Assembly (NCBI RefSeq): GCF_001886615.1
Contig: NZ_CP018139.1
Coordinates: 806,001-870,000 of the forward strand
DNA length: 64,000 bases
Direction of reading: 5' to 3'
DNA from: Halomonas aestuarii
GTDB taxonomy: Bacteria; Pseudomonadota; Gammaproteobacteria; Pseudomonadales; Halomonadaceae
The translations under genes and the position numbers were made by a program. The number at the start of each line of letters is the position of its first letter. The first letter of the stretch is position 1. Positions 38,325 to 49,170 of the stretch are shown in pieces. The notes beneath the pieces were generated by a model. It made no database searches and was not told where the DNA came from. It worked only from the letters and a program-made list of their open reading frames with translations.

Positions 38325-39752
38325 TCATGGCGGCGAGGCCAGCCGCAGCTCCAGCCGACGATTGACCTCCTCGAGGACGGCGAGGCGCGCCTGGCGCTTG
38401 TCGTCGCAGGCGATCAGCGCCCACTCCGCGCCCGGGGCCTGGGTGCGCGCGAACATCTCGTCGATGGCCGTCGCGTAGTCCCCCCAGCGCTCGCGGTTGC
38501 GCCAGTCCTCGTCGGTGAGCTTGTGGCGCTTGTGGGGCGTGGCGGCCCGGGCCTCGAAGCGGCGCAGCTGCTCCTCCTGGCTGATGGCCAGGAACAGCTT
38601 GCCGAGCACGGCACCGTGGGCCAGCAGCTGGCGCTCGAACTCGCGGATCTCCGCAAAGGCGCGCCGCCAGGCCGCCTCGGGGGCCAGCCCCTCGACCCGC
38701 TCCACCAGTACCCTGCCGTACCAGCTGCGGTCGAAGATGGCGATGCGCCCGTCGGCCGGCAGGCGACGCCAGAAGCGCCAGGCCCAGGGCAGCGCCAGCT
38801 CCTCGTCGCTGGGGGCGGCAATGCGGTGGACCCGATACTGGCGGGCATCCAGGGCCTCGGTGACGCGATGGATGCCGCCGCCCTTCCCCGCCGCGTCGAG
38901 TCCCTCGAAGGCCAGCACCACCGGGATGCGCCGGCGGGCCACCTCCCGGGCGTTGATGGCCAGCCGCCCCTGGGCATCGACGAGGCGTGCGGCATAGCTC
39001 GCCTTCTTCATCGGCGCCGGCACACGGGGATCGGCGTGGCGTATCGAGGGGGCCGCCAGGGCCTCGTCGGGCACCGCTTCGGGCATGGCGCGGGGCGGCG
39101 CCGGCGGCGCGACCAGGGTCTCGTGCAGCAGGGCTCCGACCCGCCGGAGCTGTGCCGGCCGGTCGCGGAAGTCGAGCCGACGCCAGGGCGCATGATCGGC
39201 CGCGGTGGCCTCGCGCATCTCGCTCCCCAGGGCGCCGATGGCGGCATGCTGCAGGTGTCGCTGCCAGTCGGTATCACTCAGCTGCCAGGCACGGACCGGG
39301 TCCTGCTGCAGCGCCTCCAGGTGGCGGCGCTGCTCGTGACGGCCGATATCCATCCACAGCTTGAGCAGGACCACGCCCTCGGCGGCCAGCTCGGCCTCGA
39401 AGGCGCGGATCTCCGCCAGCCTGTCCCGGAAGGCCCCCGGCGAGAGGCGTCGTTCGGCCCGGGCGAAGAGCGCATCGCCGTACCAGCCGTGGATGAAGAT
39501 GCCGATGCGGCCGCGATCGGGAATGCGCCGCCAGAAGCGCCACCAGTAGGGTCGCTCGCGCTCCTCGCTGCTGGGCCCCAGGGCATGCACCTCGGTGTGG
39601 CGGTTCTCCAGCCAGTGGTTGAGCTCGTTGACCAGCCGTCCCTTGTGGGTGACGGCATGGCCGGTCAGCAGCACGATCACCGACCGCTCCCGGTGATTGA
39701 CGAGGTCGAGCTGGACCTCCAGCAGGCGGGCACGCAGGGTCTCGGTCTTCAT
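38325..39752 (-). CDS. pap: Polyphosphate:AMP phosphotransferase (two-domain PPK2)
   Basis: A 475-residue protein made of two PPK2 domains. The C-terminal one (about residues 245-470) keeps the P-loop VVLAFEGLDAAGKGGGIHR and the lid/Walker B region AIFDRSWYGRVLVERVEG. The N-terminal one has the decayed loop VLLTGHAVTHKGRLVNEL but retains IFIHGWYGDALFAR. This arrangement is that of class II PPK2 enzymes, which use polyphosphate to phosphorylate AMP to ADP in the cytoplasm. Substrate preference is inferred from class. It ends close to the preceding membrane gene and lies nine bases after the YbbP-like permease in map order. Confidence 0.92.
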   Translation of the reverse strand: MKTETLRARLLEVQLDLVNHRERSVIVLLTGHAVTHKGRLVNELNHWLENRHTEVHALGPSSEERERPYWWRFWRRIPDRGRIGIFIHGWYGDALFARAERRLSPGAFRDRLAEIRAFEAELAAEGVVLLKLWMDIGRHEQRRHLEALQQDPVRAWQLSDTDWQRHLQHAAIGALGSEMREATAADHAPWRRLDFRDRPAQLRRVGALLHETLVAPPAPPRAMPEAVPDEALAAPSIRHADPRVPAPMKKASYAARLVDAQGRLAINAREVARRRIPVVLAFEGLDAAGKGGGIHRVTEALDARQYRVHRIAAPSDEELALPWAWRFWRRLPADGRIAIFDRSWYGRVLVERVEGLAPEAAWRRAFAEIREFERQLLAHGAVLGKLFLAISQEEQLRRFEARAATPHKRHKLTDEDWRNRERWGDYATAIDEMFARTQAPGAEWALIACDDKRQARLAVLEEVNRRLELRLASPP

Positions 39753-39761
39753 GACCCTGCC

Positions 39762-42389
39762 TCAGGCCTCGCCCAGCAGGCCCAGGCTCGCCGCCGGGGC
39801 CTGGCGGCGAAGGCCCCGGGAGAGCAGGTGCCCAATGACGCCGATCAGCAAGGCGCCGCCCAGCGGCAGGGCCAGCCACAGCCCCCAGTGGAAACGGGGC
39901 GCCAGGTCGAACCAGGCGAGGTAGATGCCCGCGGCGGCGAGTTCGGCGAGCAGCGCGCCCATCAGGCCGCTGGCCAGGCCGAGGATGGCGAACTCGGCGC
40001 CCTGAACCCGGGAGAGCAGGCGGTTGCCCGCGCCGAAGACGCGCAGCAGGCCGCTCTCGTGGGCCCTCACCGGGCGGCTGGCGGTCAGGGCGGCATAGAG
40101 CACGCTGATGCCGGCCAGCAGCACGAAGGCCAGCACGAGCTCCACCGCCCGCGTCACCTGGGCCAGGACGTCACGCACCTGGCCGAGGATGGCGTCGATG
40201 TTGAGCAGCGAGACGCCGGGGAAATCACGAACCAGCTGGCGCAGCGTGTCGTTCTCGGCGTCGTTCAGGTGGAAGGCGGTGATGTAGCTGTGGCCGAAAC
40301 GCTCCAGCACGCCGGGCGGGAAGATGACGTAGAAATTGGGTCGGAAGCTGTCCCAGTCCAGGTTGCGCAGGCTGGTGAGTTCGCCGACGACCTCGGCGCT
40401 GCCGATGGTGAAGGTCAGGGTATCGCCGAGCTCCATGCCGAAGCGCTCGGCCAGGCCGTCCTCCATGGACATGGGCACCGGGGCCGGGCTCGCATCGGGC
40501 GCGGGCCGGGCATCGACGGCCGCCATCCAGTTCCCGGACTCGTCGCTGTGGAGAGCATCAGAGCCGAGCGCATCGAACCACTCCCCCGCCACCAGGCGGT
40601 TGCCCTCGGGCAGGCGCTCCTGCCAGGTGAGGTTGAGCTCCCGGCGCAGGGCGTTATCGCCCCGGGACTCCGGAGGCACCATCTCCCGCGGCGGCTCGCC
40701 GTTGAGGGCGGTGATCCGGCCGCGCACCATGGGATAGAGGGCGCTGCGGGCATCCGCGGCCCCTTCCAGCACCGCCGAGAAGGCGTCGCGCTCGCCGGGC
40801 TGGATATTGATGGCGAAGTAGTTGGGGGTGTCTTCGGGCAGTTGGTCCTGCCAGGTGGTGAGTAGGTCGCCGCGCACCAGGAAGATCATCGCCACGGCGA
40901 AGAAGGTCACCGAGAAGGCCAGCAGCTGGCCGAGGCTGGCCTGGCGCCGCCGGGCCAGCTGCTGACCGCCCAGGCGCAGCGCCTGGACCAGCCCGCCCTC
41001 CTGGCCGCCGCGCCGGGGCAGGCGCGAGGCGAGCCGGAACAGCAGCCCGAGCAGCAAGTTGCCGGCCCACCACAGCACCACCAGCATCGCCAGGCCGCCG
41101 ACCAGAAGGCCGGCCGAGAGCAGCGGGTCGCCGGAGTAGAGCCACAGCAGGCCGCCGAAGACCAGCGCGGCCACGGCCACCACCAGCCAGGCCGAGGCCG
41201 GGAGGGGGTCGAGCTCGCGACGCAGAACCTTGAGGGCGCTGACCCGCTTCAGACGCAGCAGGGTCGGGCCGGCGAAGCCCACCAGCACCGCCAGGGCGGT
41301 GAGGATGCCCAGCCACAGCGGCAGCACCCCGGGCGGCGGCAGTTCCAGCGGCAGGAAGGTGGTCAGCAGGCCGAGCAGCGCCGCCTGACCGGCCAGCCCA
41401 AGCAGGGCGCCGACCATTGATGCCGCCAGCGCCAGCCACATCAGCTGCAGGGCGAAGAGCCGGGTGAGCTCGGCCTGGGTGGCGCCGAAGCAGCGCATCA
41501 GCGCGGCGGTATCCAGGTGCCGATCCACGTAGCGGCGGGTCGACATGGCCACCGCCACGCCGGCCAGCAACACGGCGGCGAGCCCGGCCAGGCTGAGGTA
41601 CTTGTCGGCGCGTTCCAGGGCATTGCCCAGGCCCGGGCGGTCGCGTCGCACGTCGCGGACCTCTACCCCGTTGCGGCGCAGTCGCTCGAGCAATGGCTCG
41701 ACGCTGGACACGGCCTCGGCGGGGCCCGCCGCGAGAATCTCGAACTCGACCCGGGAGCCGGGCTGCACCAGGTTGGTGGCCGGCAGGTCGTCGACATGCA
41801 TCATCAGCCGCGGATTGAAGCTGCCGAAGCCCGCCGACTGATCCGCCTCGCGCTCGATCAGGCCGCCCACGGTGAGCTCGGCCTGGCCCACCCGGATCCG
41901 GTCGCCGATCTCGACCTCGACCAGCAGCGCCAGACGCGGCGCCAGCCAGGCCTCGCCGGGCGGCGGCCCGTGGTCGAGCAGCTCGACGCCGTCGCCTCGA
42001 TCGACATGGTTGGCGCCGAAATGCGGATAGACCGCATCCACAACCTTGAGGCTGGCCACCTGGAAGGCGTCGCCGTGGCTGACCATGGAGACCATGTCGA
42101 CCTGGTCGCTGAGCACCAGGCCGGCGTTCTCGAGGGTGTCGCGGACCTCCTCGTCGAAGGGCCGGCCCTGCTCGAGGACCAGGTCCCCGCCCAGCAATTG
42201 TCCGGCCTGGCGGGTCAGGCCCTTGTCCAGGCGATCGAGGAAGAAGCCGATCATGGTGGAAGCCGCCACGGCCAGGGCCAGGGCGATGAAGAGCGCGCGC
42301 ACATCAGCGGCACGCAGGTCACGGATCAGGCCCCGGAGTGAGAACCGCAGCAGGCGTGTCAGCGTTCGCAGGGGGCCGGCATCGCTCAT
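39762..42389 (-). CDS. ybbP: FtsX/MacB-type ABC permease (YbbP-like)
   Basis: An 875-residue permease with ten or so membrane helices in the FtsX-repeat layout: one helix near residue 35, clusters around 265-360, 400-460 and 495, and a final FtsX domain at 750-870 (LVLAFVLLAGISVLYAALTASRP). Large periplasmic segments lie between. It overlaps the ATPase stop by four bases (ATGA), so the pair forms one transporter. The YbbA-YbbP pair next to tesA is a conserved gammaproteobacterial arrangement; the substrate is not established, with lipid or lipoprotein-like molecules suggested by the esterase neighbour. Confidence 0.9.
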   Translation of the reverse strand: MSDAGPLRTLTRLLRFSLRGLIRDLRAADVRALFIALALAVAASTMIGFFLDRLDKGLTRQAGQLLGGDLVLEQGRPFDEEVRDTLENAGLVLSDQVDMVSMVSHGDAFQVASLKVVDAVYPHFGANHVDRGDGVELLDHGPPPGEAWLAPRLALLVEVEIGDRIRVGQAELTVGGLIEREADQSAGFGSFNPRLMMHVDDLPATNLVQPGSRVEFEILAAGPAEAVSSVEPLLERLRRNGVEVRDVRRDRPGLGNALERADKYLSLAGLAAVLLAGVAVAMSTRRYVDRHLDTAALMRCFGATQAELTRLFALQLMWLALAASMVGALLGLAGQAALLGLLTTFLPLELPPPGVLPLWLGILTALAVLVGFAGPTLLRLKRVSALKVLRRELDPLPASAWLVVAVAALVFGGLLWLYSGDPLLSAGLLVGGLAMLVVLWWAGNLLLGLLFRLASRLPRRGGQEGGLVQALRLGGQQLARRRQASLGQLLAFSVTFFAVAMIFLVRGDLLTTWQDQLPEDTPNYFAINIQPGERDAFSAVLEGAADARSALYPMVRGRITALNGEPPREMVPPESRGDNALRRELNLTWQERLPEGNRLVAGEWFDALGSDALHSDESGNWMAAVDARPAPDASPAPVPMSMEDGLAERFGMELGDTLTFTIGSAEVVGELTSLRNLDWDSFRPNFYVIFPPGVLERFGHSYITAFHLNDAENDTLRQLVRDFPGVSLLNIDAILGQVRDVLAQVTRAVELVLAFVLLAGISVLYAALTASRPVRAHESGLLRVFGAGNRLLSRVQGAEFAILGLASGLMGALLAELAAAGIYLAWFDLAPRFHWGLWLALPLGGALLIGVIGHLLSRGLRRQAPAASLGLLGEA

Positions 42390-43102
42390 GCGCTCACCTC
42401 GTCCATGGCCATCTCGACCAGCCGGCCCTCCTCCAGCCGCAGGCAGCGGTCGCAGCGCCGCGCCAGTGCGTGGTCGTGGGTCACCAGCACCAGGGTGGTG
42501 CCCGCCTCCTGGTTGAGGTCGAAGAGCGCAGAGATGATGCGCTCCCCGGTGGCCGGATCCAGGTTGCCGGTGGGCTCGTCGGCAAACACCAGCTCGGCGC
42601 CGGTGACGAAGGCCCGAGCCAGGGCGACGCGCTGCTGCTCGCCGCCGGAGAGCTGCTTGGGCAGGTGGTCCAGGCGCTCGCCCAGGCCCACCCGGGTCAG
42701 CCAGTCGCGCGCCCGGGCCTCGGCATCGGTCTGCGGCGTGAGCTCCAGCGGCAGCAGCACGTTCTCCAGGGCGGTGAGCGTGGGCAGCAGCTGGAAGTTC
42801 TGGAACACGAACCCCACCCGGCCGGCGCGCAGTCGTGCCCGGCCATCCTCGTCGAGCTCGGCCAGCGGCTGGCCGAACAGTTCGAGGGTGCCGCCGCTGG
42901 GCGCGTCCAGCCCGGCCAGCAGGCCCAGCAGGGTCGACTTGCCCGCCCCGCTCTGCCCGAGGATCGCCACGCTCTCGCCGGGGAACACCGTGAGGCCAAG
43001 ACCACTCAGAATGGTGAGTTCCCGTTCGCCGCTCCGGACCTGCTTTAGAAGATGGTCGGCGTGTAGAATCGGGGCGCTATCCGTTCGTGAGGAGATGGTC
43101 AT
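42386..43102 (-). CDS. ybbA: ABC transporter ATP-binding protein (YbbA-like)
   Basis: A 238-residue ATPase of the LolD/MacB class: VAILGQSGAGKSTLLGLLAG (Walker A), LSGGEQQRVALARAFV (signature), ELVFADEPTGNLD (Walker B) and LVTHDHALARRCDR (H-loop). The start at 43102 (MTISSRTDSAPIL) matches the usual length; the frame is open further but only by read-through of the divergent tesA region. It works with the YbbP-like permease, whose gene begins inside its stop codon. tesA lies divergently upstream. Confidence 0.92.
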   Translation of the reverse strand: MTISSRTDSAPILHADHLLKQVRSGERELTILSGLGLTVFPGESVAILGQSGAGKSTLLGLLAGLDAPSGGTLELFGQPLAELDEDGRARLRAGRVGFVFQNFQLLPTLTALENVLLPLELTPQTDAEARARDWLTRVGLGERLDHLPKQLSGGEQQRVALARAFVTGAELVFADEPTGNLDPATGERIISALFDLNQEAGTTLVLVTHDHALARRCDRCLRLEEGRLVEMAMDEVSA

Positions 43103-43157
43103 GGCAAAGGGCTTCCCTGTTCCTGGAGTCGGAAGTAGTGGTGAGTCACGGCAACTG

Positions 43158-43820
43158 ATGCGAGCCCTCGCGGCCTGTCGGCGGCGGGCAGCGGTCGCCG
43201 GCATGGCCCTGCTGCTGGCCCTGGTCGTGCCTCCCGCCCAGGCCGAGGAGCGCCCGTTGCTGCTGGTCATGGGCGACAGCCTGAGCGCCGCCTACGGCAT
43301 CGAACGGCAGGAAGGCTGGGTCAGTCTGCTCGACGAGCGCCTGGACGGAAAGGCGAATGTCGTCAACGCCAGCATCAGCGGCGAGACCAGCAGTGGCGGG
43401 GCCAGCCGGCTTCCCGACCTTCTGGGACAGCACGAGCCCCACATCGTTCTGCTCGAACTGGGCGGCAACGACGGGCTGCGCGGCCTGCCGCCGCGCCAGT
43501 TCGAGGCCAACATGGCGGACATGATCGAGGCCAGCCAGGCGGCCGGTGCCGAGGTGCTGCTGCTGGGGATCGACATCCCGCCCAACTACGGCCAGGCCTA
43601 TCGCGACGCCTTCACCGGGGTCTATGACCGCCTCGCCGAGGAGTTCGACGTTCCCCTGGTGCCCTTCCTGCTCGAGGGCATCGCCCTCGACGACAGCCTG
43701 ATGCAGGACGACGGCATCCACCCCACCGCGGCCGCCCAGCCCCGCATCCTCGATACCGTCTGGCCGGAACTCGCGCCACTACTGGAGGAGAACGGCCTGA
43801 CCCTGGCGGTTCATGACTGA
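43158..43820 (+). CDS. tesA: Periplasmic GDSL esterase / lysophospholipase / thioesterase I
   Basis: A 220-residue SGNH hydrolase: block I LLVMGDSLSAAYGI (nucleophile Ser), block III LELGGNDGLRG and block V DDGIHPTAAAQ (Asp and His). From the ATG at 43158 it begins with a normal Sec signal peptide (MRALAACRRRAAVAGMALLL, cleavage after PAQA). An earlier ATG at 43101 has a better ribosome site (GAGGAG) but adds 19 residues and would overlap the divergent ybbA start, so the start remains open. It hydrolyses acyl esters/thioesters in the periplasm. The 3' end overlaps the convergent DMT gene by ten bases. Confidence 0.93.
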   Translation: MRALAACRRRAAVAGMALLLALVVPPAQAEERPLLLVMGDSLSAAYGIERQEGWVSLLDERLDGKANVVNASISGETSSGGASRLPDLLGQHEPHIVLLELGGNDGLRGLPPRQFEANMADMIEASQAAGAEVLLLGIDIPPNYGQAYRDAFTGVYDRLAEEFDVPLVPFLLEGIALDDSLMQDDGIHPTAAAQPRILDTVWPELAPLLEENGLTLAVHD

Positions 43821-44716
43821 GTCGCCGCCGCCGGGGCCTTCTGCCACTGCTGGAGCCCCAGGCCGCCCAGGATCAGCACCAGGCCGACCAGGGTGGAGGG
43901 CAGGATCGGCTCGCCGACGATGAAGAACAGCAGCAGCAGGGACACCGGCGGCGAGAGGAAGATCAGGTTCGAGACCTTGGCCGTGCGCGACACCTTGTGC
44001 ACGGCCAGTTGCCAGAGCACGAAGGCGATGCCCATCTCGAAGAGCCCCACGTAGACCCCGGCGCCCAGCCCCGCCCAGCCGTGCCACTGCAGGCCGGGGC
44101 CGAGCAGCAACAGGACCGTCAGCACCGGCACCCCGACGCTGAAGTTCTGCCACTGGGCCACCAGCGGCGGGCGGTGGTCGCGGGCATTGAGCAGCCAGTA
44201 GAGCGCCCAGAGCAGCGTCGAGGCCAGTGCCAGGCCGACGCCCAGGGGATCGGCGAAGGCCACGTCGAACACCGCCCCGCGTGTGGCGATGACCCAGACG
44301 CCCGCGTAGGCGATCAGGCCGGCCATCACGTCGATGCGGGTGAGACGATGGCCGAGCAACGGCACGGCAAGGAAGGCCATCGCCAGCGCCCAGGTGTAGT
44401 TGAGCGCCATGGCCTCCTGTCCCGGCAGGCGGTCATAGGCCCCGAAGAGCACGAGGTAGTAGGCCACCGGGTTCATCAGCCCCGCCCAGGCCGCGGTGCG
44501 CCAGCCGCGCCTCAAGGCCTGGCCCAGCAGCCCCTGGCGCGCCACCAGCACGCCGATCAGCGCCCAGGAGACCAGCGAGGCGAGCCACATCAGTTCCAGC
44601 GGCGACATGTATCCAAGCGCCACCTTGAAGGCCGTGGCGACCGTCGACCAGAGCGCCACCGCGCCCAGGCCGAAGAGCATCGCCTGGCGGTCCTGGTGAG
44701 CAATCGCCTGGCTCAT
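43811..44716 (-). CDS. EamA/DMT-superfamily exporter
   Basis: A 301-residue membrane protein of ten hydrophobic segments, with two EamA repeats (about residues 10-140 and 150-290): MLFGLGAVALWSTVATAFKV and later GVYVGLFEMGIAFVLWQLAV. Members export metabolites such as amino acids across the inner membrane. Its ATG at 44716 overlaps the stop of the SelW-like gene (ATGA). The substrate is unknown; YddG-like aromatic amino acid export is one possibility. Confidence 0.9.
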   Translation of the reverse strand: MSQAIAHQDRQAMLFGLGAVALWSTVATAFKVALGYMSPLELMWLASLVSWALIGVLVARQGLLGQALRRGWRTAAWAGLMNPVAYYLVLFGAYDRLPGQEAMALNYTWALAMAFLAVPLLGHRLTRIDVMAGLIAYAGVWVIATRGAVFDVAFADPLGVGLALASTLLWALYWLLNARDHRPPLVAQWQNFSVGVPVLTVLLLLGPGLQWHGWAGLGAGVYVGLFEMGIAFVLWQLAVHKVSRTAKVSNLIFLSPPVSLLLLFFIVGEPILPSTLVGLVLILGGLGLQQWQKAPAAATQS

Positions 44717-44982
44717 CGGTCGATATGCCCGAGGTCGCGTCCGGGGTCGAGACGGTCGCGGACCGCCTGCTTGAGCGCCTTGATGTCCGGGAAGCCCCCG
44801 TCGCGCTTGCGCTCCCAGAGGGAGGCCTCGTCCATGAGGATCTCGAAGTGGCCACCATGGGAGGGCGAAAGCTCCACGCCCGCGAGGTCCTCGCCGAAGG
44901 TGGAGAGCAGTTCCTGGGCGTACCAGGCACTGCGCAAGAGCCACTGGCACTGAGTACAGTAGTGGATTCTGATGCGTGACAT
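44713..44982 (-). CDS. SelT/SelW/SelH (Rdx)-family selenoprotein W-like protein
   Basis: An 89-residue thioredoxin-fold protein with the redox motif IHYCTQCQWLLRSAWYAQEL (CxxC near residues 9-12) and SPSHGGHFEILMD. The second position is an ordinary Cys codon, so this is the non-selenocysteine form. The family is of unknown redox function in the cytoplasm. It is translationally coupled to the DMT exporter. Confidence 0.88.
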   Translation of the reverse strand: MSRIRIHYCTQCQWLLRSAWYAQELLSTFGEDLAGVELSPSHGGHFEILMDEASLWERKRDGGFPDIKALKQAVRDRLDPGRDLGHIDR

Positions 44983-45038
44983 GGGACCTCGAGTGTCGCG
45001 ACAATGTTGGCCTCGATGATAACAGCCAGGGAGTGCCG

Positions 45039-46352
45039 ATGGCCGCCCCCGAGATCAGCCAGACCCACCTCTATGAATGGCTCACCGGCGACGAGGACAG
45101 CCGGATGTGTCGGGATATCCCCGAGGCCGCCTGCCGGGAGCAGCCGCGCAACTTCTTCCTGCATCTCGCCGCCTCGCTGGGCAACAAGCTGGCCGACGAG
45201 CTCGCCAGCGCCCGCCTGGTGCTGCCCTGGCTGCTGGGGGTGATCGGCGCGCCGCTGTGGATGGTGGGCCTGCTGGTGCCGATCCGCGAGTCCGGCGCCC
45301 TGCTCCCCCAGCTGTTCGTGGCGGGCTTCGTGCGCCTCAGGCCCGAGCGCAAGTGGGCCTGGGTGCTCGGCGGTCTCCTGCAGGCCATCGCCGCGGGCCT
45401 GCTCGCGCTGCTGGCCCTGTTCGGCAGCGGGGGCATCGGGGGCGGGCTGGTGCTGGCGGTGCTGGTGGCCCTGTCGCTGGCCCGGGGCCTGTCGTCGATC
45501 GCCACCAAGGACGTGCTGGGCAAGACCATCGCCAAGCAGCGTCGCGGCACCCTGATGGGCTGGAGCGGCAGCGTGGCGGGCGGCGTCACCCTGGCCGCCG
45601 GCGGCGTGCTTATGCTGTTCGGCGACGGTCCCGGGGAGCTGGCGCTGGCCGTGCTGCTGGGCGTGGCCTCGCTGGGCTGGGCCGTCAATGCCCTCTGCGC
45701 GGCTCGCATCGAGGAGGTCCCCGGTGCCGTGGAGGGGGGCGAGAACGCCTGGGACAGCATCCGGCAGGGCCTGGGCCTGCTGCGGGACGACCGGAACTTC
45801 CTGCACTTCAACCTCGCGCGCGCCCTGCTGCTGGCCAGCGCCCTGGCGCTGCCCTACGTGGCCCTGCTGGGCCAGGAGCAGAGCGGCGCCGAACTCGGAG
45901 GCCTGGGGATCCTGATCGTCGTCTCGGGTGTGGCCGCCATGCTGGCGAGTCCGCTATGGGGTAAGCGTGCCGACGCCTCGAGCCGGCGCGTGATGCGCGA
46001 CGGGGGGCTGGGCACCGCGGCCGGCTGCCTGCTCGGCGCGCTCTTCGCCTGGTGGCCGGCGGCCTGGAGCGAGACCATCTGGCCCTATGCGCTGGTCTAT
46101 GCGGTCCTGGTGATCGTCCATGCCGGCGTCCGGCTGGGCCGCAAGACCTATGTCGTCGACATGGCAGGCGCCGACAACCGGGCGCTCTATGTGGCGCTCT
46201 CCAACACCCTCACCGGCGTGCTGATGCTGGCCGTGGGCGGGGTCGTCGGCCTGCTGGCGCAGTGGCTCGGCAGCGCCGGGCTGCTGGCGATCCTGGCCCT
46301 GATGGGCCTGGCCGCCGCCGCCAGCGCCCAGCGTCTGCCCGAGGTGGAATGA
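45039..46352 (+). CDS. Major facilitator superfamily transporter
   Basis: A 437-residue membrane protein with about twelve hydrophobic segments and an unusual 35-residue cytoplasmic lead (MAAPEISQTHLYEWLTGDED). The loop after helix 4 (KDVLGKTIAKQRRGTLMGW) is of MFS type. AGGGAG lies six bases before the ATG at 45039. Substrate is unknown. It is divergent from the SelW-like/DMT pair and followed by the LOV protein on the same strand. Confidence 0.88.
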   Translation: MAAPEISQTHLYEWLTGDEDSRMCRDIPEAACREQPRNFFLHLAASLGNKLADELASARLVLPWLLGVIGAPLWMVGLLVPIRESGALLPQLFVAGFVRLRPERKWAWVLGGLLQAIAAGLLALLALFGSGGIGGGLVLAVLVALSLARGLSSIATKDVLGKTIAKQRRGTLMGWSGSVAGGVTLAAGGVLMLFGDGPGELALAVLLGVASLGWAVNALCAARIEEVPGAVEGGENAWDSIRQGLGLLRDDRNFLHFNLARALLLASALALPYVALLGQEQSGAELGGLGILIVVSGVAAMLASPLWGKRADASSRRVMRDGGLGTAAGCLLGALFAWWPAAWSETIWPYALVYAVLVIVHAGVRLGRKTYVVDMAGADNRALYVALSNTLTGVLMLAVGGVVGLLAQWLGSAGLLAILALMGLAAAASAQRLPEVE

Positions 46353-46467
46353 GCGTCCAGCGTCCAGGCGCGTTGAAATCCCGCCGCCGGCTGGCCATGA
46401 TGTTGCTAATATCTCACCCCATGCCGCCAGGAAGCGCGGCATGGGCACCGCGACAGGAAGCCCCTGC

Positions 46468-46899
46468 ATGAAACGATCCCCGCTGATCAGCCCGGAACTG
46501 CTGGAACGCATCGTCGATGCCTCGGAGGACGGCATCGTGGTCGCCGAGCAGGAGGGCGACGAGAACATCCTGATCTACGTCAACCAGGGCTTCGAGCGCC
46601 TCACCGGCTACAGTGCCGACGAGATCCTCTACCAGGATTGCCGCTTCCTGCAGAACGAGGACCGCGACCAGCCGGGACTCGACGCCATCCGCAAGGCCAT
46701 CCAGGAGGGTCGCCCCTGCCGCGAGGTGCTGCGCAACTATCGCAAGGACGGCACCCTGTTCTACAACGAACTCTCCATCACGCCGGTGCACGACGAGGAC
46801 GACAACCTCACCTACTACATCGGCGTGCAGAAGGACGTGACCGAACGCGTCGAGGCACAGATGGAACTCGAGCGGCTCAAGGCCGAGCAAGGCCTCTGA
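46468..46899 (+). CDS. Short LOV-domain blue-light photoreceptor
   Basis: A 143-residue protein consisting of a single PAS/LOV domain plus short N- and C-terminal helices. Residues expected for flavin photochemistry are present: adduct-forming Cys58 in DCRFLQ, then Asn90 (RNYRKDGT), Asn100 (FYNELSI) and Gln121 (GVQKDVTER). This matches stand-alone short LOV proteins, which bind FMN, form a cysteinyl adduct under blue light and signal by dimer rearrangement. AGGAAG lies eight bases before the ATG at 46468. No effector domain is attached; the partner is unknown. Confidence 0.9.
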   Translation: MKRSPLISPELLERIVDASEDGIVVAEQEGDENILIYVNQGFERLTGYSADEILYQDCRFLQNEDRDQPGLDAIRKAIQEGRPCREVLRNYRKDGTLFYNELSITPVHDEDDNLTYYIGVQKDVTERVEAQMELERLKAEQGL

Positions 46900-46995
46900 C
46901 AAGCCCCCGCGCATGTTCGGGTGCGGCCTTTACCAGCCCCCGCGCATCTCCGGGCGCGGCCTCCAGCATCCCCCGCCCACGGCCGAGCGCGAGCG
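46898..46995. repeat. Three imperfect ~33-bp tandem repeats
   Basis: Units begin AAGCCCCCGCGCATGTTCGG, CCAGCCCCCGCGCATCTCCG and GCATCCCCCGCCCACGGCC, with a period of about 33 bases. They follow the LOV gene stop and are non-coding as far as can be seen; a minus-strand frame across them has no recognisable content. Confidence 0.5.
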
Positions 46996-47032
46996 CGGCG
47001 ACGAGGCGATGAAAAAATGTCCCCTCGGGGGG

Positions 47033-47061
47033 TTGCCCTCCTCCCGCCGTGAGGATATATA
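47033..47061 (+). promoter_or_regulatory. Sigma-70-type promoter before the PA3496-like gene and ettA
   Basis: TTGCCC (47033-47038) and TATATA (47056-47061) are separated by exactly 17 bases, in a region otherwise very GC-rich, 118 bases before the start codon at 47180. Confidence 0.5.
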
Positions 47062-47179
47062 GCCACCAGGCAATGACCGTTGCCGCTGGCGCTTCAGGTT
47101 CCACCCACCGGGACGCGAAGCGATCGAATGATCCGCCGGAGACTTCGACCTTCGGCCCCGGGCCATGGGAGGACATCGC

Positions 47180-47395
47180 ATGAGCCAAGAACCCCTTCTC
47201 GACACCCCCTTTGATGACGACCAGGACTACCTGGAGGCGGTCAACGACGACGAGGCTCGCTCGCGCCCCAGCAGTCGTGCCGATACCCTGCGGGCTCGCC
47301 GCCGCGTGGAGGCGCTGCTCGAGGAGCGCCGGCTGCGACGCGCCATCGAGGACGACTGGTCCCTCGGCGAGGCGTTCGAGGAAGAGGAAGAGTAA
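47180..47395 (+). CDS. PA3496-family small putative envelope-integrity protein
   Basis: A 71-residue, highly charged protein: an acidic first half (DTPFDDDQDYLEAVNDDE), a basic middle (RADTLRARRRVEALLEERRL) and an acidic end (EAFEEEEE). The RRxVExLLEERRLRRxI helix is the hallmark of the PA3496-like family of pseudomonads and relatives, whose role is only putatively envelope-related. GGAGG lies about seven bases before the ATG at 47180. It is cytoplasmic by sequence, with no signal or membrane segment. Confidence 0.8.
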   Translation: MSQEPLLDTPFDDDQDYLEAVNDDEARSRPSSRADTLRARRRVEALLEERRLRRAIEDDWSLGEAFEEEEE

Positions 47396-47486
47396 CGAAA
47401 GGCTCCACCACCCGGGGACGCTGGCCTTTGCCGTCCCCGGGCTCTATCATCGTGGCCACTGAAACTCCCCAACAAAGTGGCTCTAC

Positions 47487-49148
<1,662 letters not shown>

Positions 49149-49170
49149 TCGAAACGCCGCACCCAGTTCA

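Noticed and set aside
46877..47188. Minus-strand open frame across the 33-bp repeats after the LOV gene
   Set aside because: No ribosome site, no recognisable domain, and it reads against a plausible plus-strand promoter at 47033-47061.
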